Of a stretch of 64,000 nucleotides of DNA, positions 60,511 to 64,000 are shown piece after piece. The translations under genes and the position numbers were made by a program. A model generated the notes under the pieces. It saw only the letters and a list, made by a program, of their open reading frames with translations. It had not been told where the DNA came from and searched no databases. Source of the stretch: Otis tarda (taxonomy: Eukaryota; Chordata; Aves; Otidiformes; Otididae). The DNA lies in contig CM048553.1 of assembly GCA_026413225.1 (NCBI GenBank), positions 98,058,190-98,122,189 of the forward strand. Reading direction: 5' to 3'. Numbering within the stretch: the stretch's first letter is position 1; each line of letters opens with the position of its first letter.

Positions 60511-60640
60511 TGTCACACAAACTATGTTCCTGTTTGTGGATCAAATGGAGACACTTACCAAAATGAATGCTTCCTCAGGAGAGCTGCTTGCAAGCATCAG
60601 AAAGAGATAACAGTGGTATCAAGAGGACCCTGTTATTCTG
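60511..60640 (+). CDS. TMEFF1: TMEFF1 (tomoregulin-1) coding exon 3: Kazal half of follistatin module 1
   Basis: The exon follows TTTTCAG, starts at a codon boundary, reads 43 codons and leaves one G before GTATGT (phase 1). It begins CHTNYVPVCGSNGDTYQNEC, continues FLRRAACKHQKEITVV and ends RGPCYS. The signature VCGSNGDTYQNEC is a classic Kazal core, and the five cysteines (residues 1, 9, 20, 27, 41 of the exon) complete the ten-cysteine follistatin module begun in exon 2. LRRAACKHQKEI marks the TMEFF1 paralogue; TMEFF2, as I recall, has LRQAACKQQSEI here. No reading-frame damage is visible. The Kazal fold in this family is extracellular and binds ligands rather than acting as a proven protease inhibitor. 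Confidence 0.95.
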
Positions 60641-63600
60641 GTATGTAAAACATCACTTTGTGTCACTAATGAATGATGTTATATGCTCTTTAGTTTTGCC
60701 CTTAATTCCAGAGATTTTAATTTTCATGCTTTTCCTGGAATGAGATAATGTGAAAATTCCAAGTCCTCTTTAGCAAGGGAATATAGTTACAGAGAAGAAA
60801 TCTTGTGTATCTTTTGATATGCTGACAGGTTAATAAATAAACATTAAAAGTAGAAATACTTTATCTGAGAAATGATTTTGTGAATGCTTCTGTTATATGT
60901 ATAGAGGAGTCTTGATATTCATCAAAAGGCTTACAACAAATTCAGAATTAGGACTCATTTTTTGGATGTGCAGAATTAATGTGACATCTGGCAAGTGACA
61001 CTGATCATCCTCACTGCCACGATGCCTGTATCCAAGGCATCATCTTTGACTAATTTCACTTTGGGCCATTACACTACAGTTATGCATAACTCCTACAAAG
61101 TCACTGTATCTCACATTTCTAATGGACTGCCCTTTTCTGTCTTTCCACACACTTAAAATATTGATTTTCTACATGCTTAAAGTACATGGGACAGGTTGTC
61201 ACTGTCTTGAATATTGCACGTGATCTTGGACTCAGAATCTTTAGTCATCAAAGGTCTTCTGAACCTCTGGACAGATTCAAAGCTGGTGAGACCAGACACG
61301 TGGGTGGCTTTCTTAGAATTAAATTAAATGACTCAGTGGCATTGTCAACTGCATTCTTTGGTACATAAATAACACAAAAAAAAATTAATTTGTGGGACAT
61401 CCCTCATCTTTTGATACACAATAGTTACTCGGATTAGCCTGAGCAAGGTTATGTGTGTACGGCAGCCAAAAGCATGATTAGAGATGAGGTGCACACTCCT
61501 AGCTAGCTTTATGTCGTCTAGTCTAGTTATCAATGACAATTTAGAGGTAGCAGCCTGGAACTCCCTGGTAGCTGCAACATCCTATCTGGAAATTAGGGTA
61601 AATGTTTTTGGAGCATTTACATATTCCTGTAAGAACACCCAAGAAGTATGAAGGTTTGAACTGAGGATGTGTAAGTAAATATTTTTTAAATTTCATGCCC
61701 AAATTATTCTAAGAAACAGACTCACAACATGAAGATTTCTTTCCCTCACGGAAACAGAATACTAAGATAATATTTTGGGAACAACAACAAAAAAAAGAAG
61801 GGATTATATGCTTTCTACCCTACTAAGAAAAAGATATTTTGAGATGAAAAGATGATTCTTCTAAGCCTCAGGTTGTCGGCAGCCAATTACGACATTACTT
61901 AGTTAGTCTGGGACTTTTTTTTTAACCTCTTTCTCCTTTCCTTCAAGTCCTACATAAAACCCAGGAAACACAGCATAATTTTTAGCACTTAGTGTAATAG
62001 ATCAAGACGTGTGCTGAGACACAATTGACCAGAAGGTACAGAGAACACATTTCAAAAATTGAGGATGCGATTCAGGCTGCATACTGCATTCACACTGGCA
62101 CAATTTAAAGTGCTTTGGCAGGGCTCTACCAGAACAGTACCTGCGACTCCGCATGTCTGATGTGCTCTGGCTGATGTGAGAATATTGGATGATAAAAGTC
62201 ATCCTCTGGAACCTGTCCATGCCCTGGTCGTCAAGAAGTCAATGTATTTGTACTCTTGATCTGTAACACATATGTGTTGAGAATCAAATGCCCAAATTAA
62301 AAAATCCTTTACAGACTTCCATTTATTTCCACCGAGTGCTGCCGAATTTGCTATGAAAGTGCTTTGTTCTGGGATATTGTTGGGAGCTAACTGTAGATTC
62401 ACTGAATTCCTATCAGAGTTTTGGTTTTTCAAAGCAAAGCTTCATCCTGCCGGAAGGTACCCGTGATGATAAGGTGAAATTCCCCCATAGTGCTGTAACA
62501 ACTGTTTCATATTTAAAGTGCATCAGACTTCTGAATCTCATAGAAGAATTAAATATTTCCTGTTTGCTAGGGATTGATACCTTCTGAAAGCGTGGCACTG
62601 GAACAGACTATACTGAGTGATTTAGTCAGACCTATTCCTTGGCAGGTAACATTTTGATTAAATTTTTACAGCCATGGGTGATTTAGCAGCATTATTTCTT
62701 TTGTGCGAGTACTGTCAGAGTTGCAAGATCCTAAAATAAGCAACATTTAAAAAAAGAGTCAATCATAAGTGCTTTAGGAATGAACAAAATTCACGTTTTT
62801 ACATCAAAAATGGTGGTTTAGCGGAAGGTAAGGGAATGTATGGCTGAAGTTTTCAGGGTTGCATATACAGATCTTAACATTATCAAAGCTTGTATTTCAA
62901 TGAAGGGACATTGTTGGTTTTTTGTTTTGTTTTGTTTTGTTTTTCAAAACACTGGGTTTACAGAGGGGTTTCCATGACTAATTACCCCTGGCACAAGCTG
63001 TGGAAAGTGAGGTTTTGTGGGTTTCAGCCAACGCATGTAGCCCTATGTCGCAAAATACAGAGAAACTAGGAAATGAGTGAAATGCAGCTCTCTTTGCCTA
63101 CTATTTAATATACCTTTGAGAAATGATGGGTCAAATCAAACTGTATACAATTTTCTCCTGCAGCTAACCTGACCTTTTGCATTCATAAAGAAGCAATCAC
63201 CCTGCCTGTAACTGAGCAGAGGCGAAGAGGGCTGTGAAGCGAAGTCCTTGCTGGTAGTAATTCCCACCTTCCACAGCTTCTCCTCCTTGCTCTGTGGGAT
63301 TATGTTATAAACAAGATCAGAGCACTATCTCAGCCTTTTCCTTTTTTTTTTTATTTCTCACCCTTATCAGTTCCCTGTTTGCAGTTCATCCCACAATCAA
63401 ATGCAGAGATGGAACCGTGCGGCAGGTCACGGGGAGATGGCCTACACCAGGACTCCTGCCAAGCTCAGCAGTCTTGCTGCTGACCTGAAACCTTGATCAG
63501 TTCATAAAGGGTGACACTACATTGAAATTTATTCATGTTATGCCATCCTCTGCCAGAGGTTACCCTGAACTGGCTTGCTAAACAGATCTAAGAAACCAGG

Positions 63601-64000
63601 AGGAGAGGGTGGTCAAGGTGCTTAGAGTATTGAGGAGGAGCGTCACCAAGTCCCTTGATTTCTTCTACATCCTTTTGTTGGTGAATTTATTGTCTTTTAT
63701 TGGTTTAAATAAAATAAATTAATTTAGTAAATAAGAAATAGACCTTTACAATTCATTTCTAAGAATGCGTGTTCCTGTTAGCCCGCACAGAGAGCCACGA
63801 TTTTGACTGCTGTCAGCCTTATATTAGATGCATATGAAAATACAACCACACAATGATGTAGTACTTGATATATTGTACTTATAGTTTCTCAGTGCATCAT
63901 ATATATTTGGAAGGCACAGTCCATTGCTTTTTATATTGGGATTTATAAAGTTTAAAAAAAAAAAAGCTGTTTGCAGAACTAGAAACAAACACTAGAAGTC
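60641..64000 (+). other. TMEFF1: TMEFF1 intron 3 (start only; runs off the window)
   Basis: It begins GTATGT. The following coding exon, expected to open with a short acidic, Gly/Ser-rich linker, was looked for and not seen, so the intron is at least 3.36 kb. It contains ordinary AT-rich DNA, a GTTTT simple repeat at 62916-62945 and no recognised transposon. Confidence 0.8.
62916..62945. repeat. (GTTTT)n simple repeat
   Basis: GGTTTTTTG followed by four GTTTT-type units ending in GTTTTTC. Confidence 0.9.

Noticed and set aside
63360..63490. CCCTGTTTGCAG followed by a GC-richer segment, looking like a next TMEFF1 exon
   Set aside because: The translation does not resemble the expected Gly/Ser/acidic linker or second follistatin module, and no donor at a consistent phase was found.
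1..64000. Prokaryotic-style features (operons, CRISPR arrays, tRNA clusters, insertion sequences)
   Set aside because: None seen. The avian CR1 elements and spliced exons identify the DNA as vertebrate nuclear sequence.

Overview
The window looks like vertebrate nuclear DNA, almost certainly from a bird. Three things point there. (1) Several interspersed CR1 retrotransposon copies end in the avian-type 3' terminus (ATTCTATGATT-like octamers). (2) The only recognisable protein-coding sequence is two short exons with canonical GT/AG splice sites. (3) Most of the window is AT-rich, stop-dense DNA without operons, ribosome binding sites or packed genes. I see no prokaryotic, plasmid, phage or CRISPR features.

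The one gene recognised is TMEFF1 (tomoregulin-1), on the + strand at the right end. The exon at 56237-56346 and the exon at 60511-60640 join in frame (intron phase 0 between them). Together they encode one complete ten-cysteine follistatin-type module: a five-cysteine follistatin/EGF-like half, then a five-cysteine Kazal half. By homology they are coding exons 2 and 3. The first exon (signal peptide) and the remaining exons (second follistatin module, EGF-like domain, transmembrane segment, tail) are not visible here. The first 56 kb is therefore either a very long intron 1 or upstream intergenic DNA; the sequence alone does not decide.

From left to right: unremarkable AT-rich DNA with a CR1 3' end (1721-2054); an old antisense CR1 fragment (about 5690-6600); a purine-rich stretch (about 6840-7640); a striking 31-T run followed by a roughly 470-bp CTCCT pentamer/decamer array (10120-10672); an ancient antisense CR1 relic (13551-13915) and a TA/TG microsatellite near 15.1 kb; a CR1 3' end at 19520-19823; a pyrimidine-rich stretch at about 21.0-22.8 kb; the best-preserved CR1 copy at 26211-26690, with its ORF2 C-terminus still open; another antisense CR1 relic (about 38250-38745); a MIR-like SINE relic (about 45535-45665); a possible conserved noncoding region at about 53.0-54.5 kb; and then TMEFF1 exon 2, flanked by a pair of inverted CR1 3' ends, and exon 3.

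No undescribed multi-gene system is visible. The two most interesting signals are the inverted CR1 pair bracketing TMEFF1 exon 2, which could fold the pre-mRNA across that exon, and the compound homopyrimidine array near 10.2 kb. Most open frames of 60-190 codons look like chance frames in low-complexity or stop-poor DNA and are not annotated as genes.
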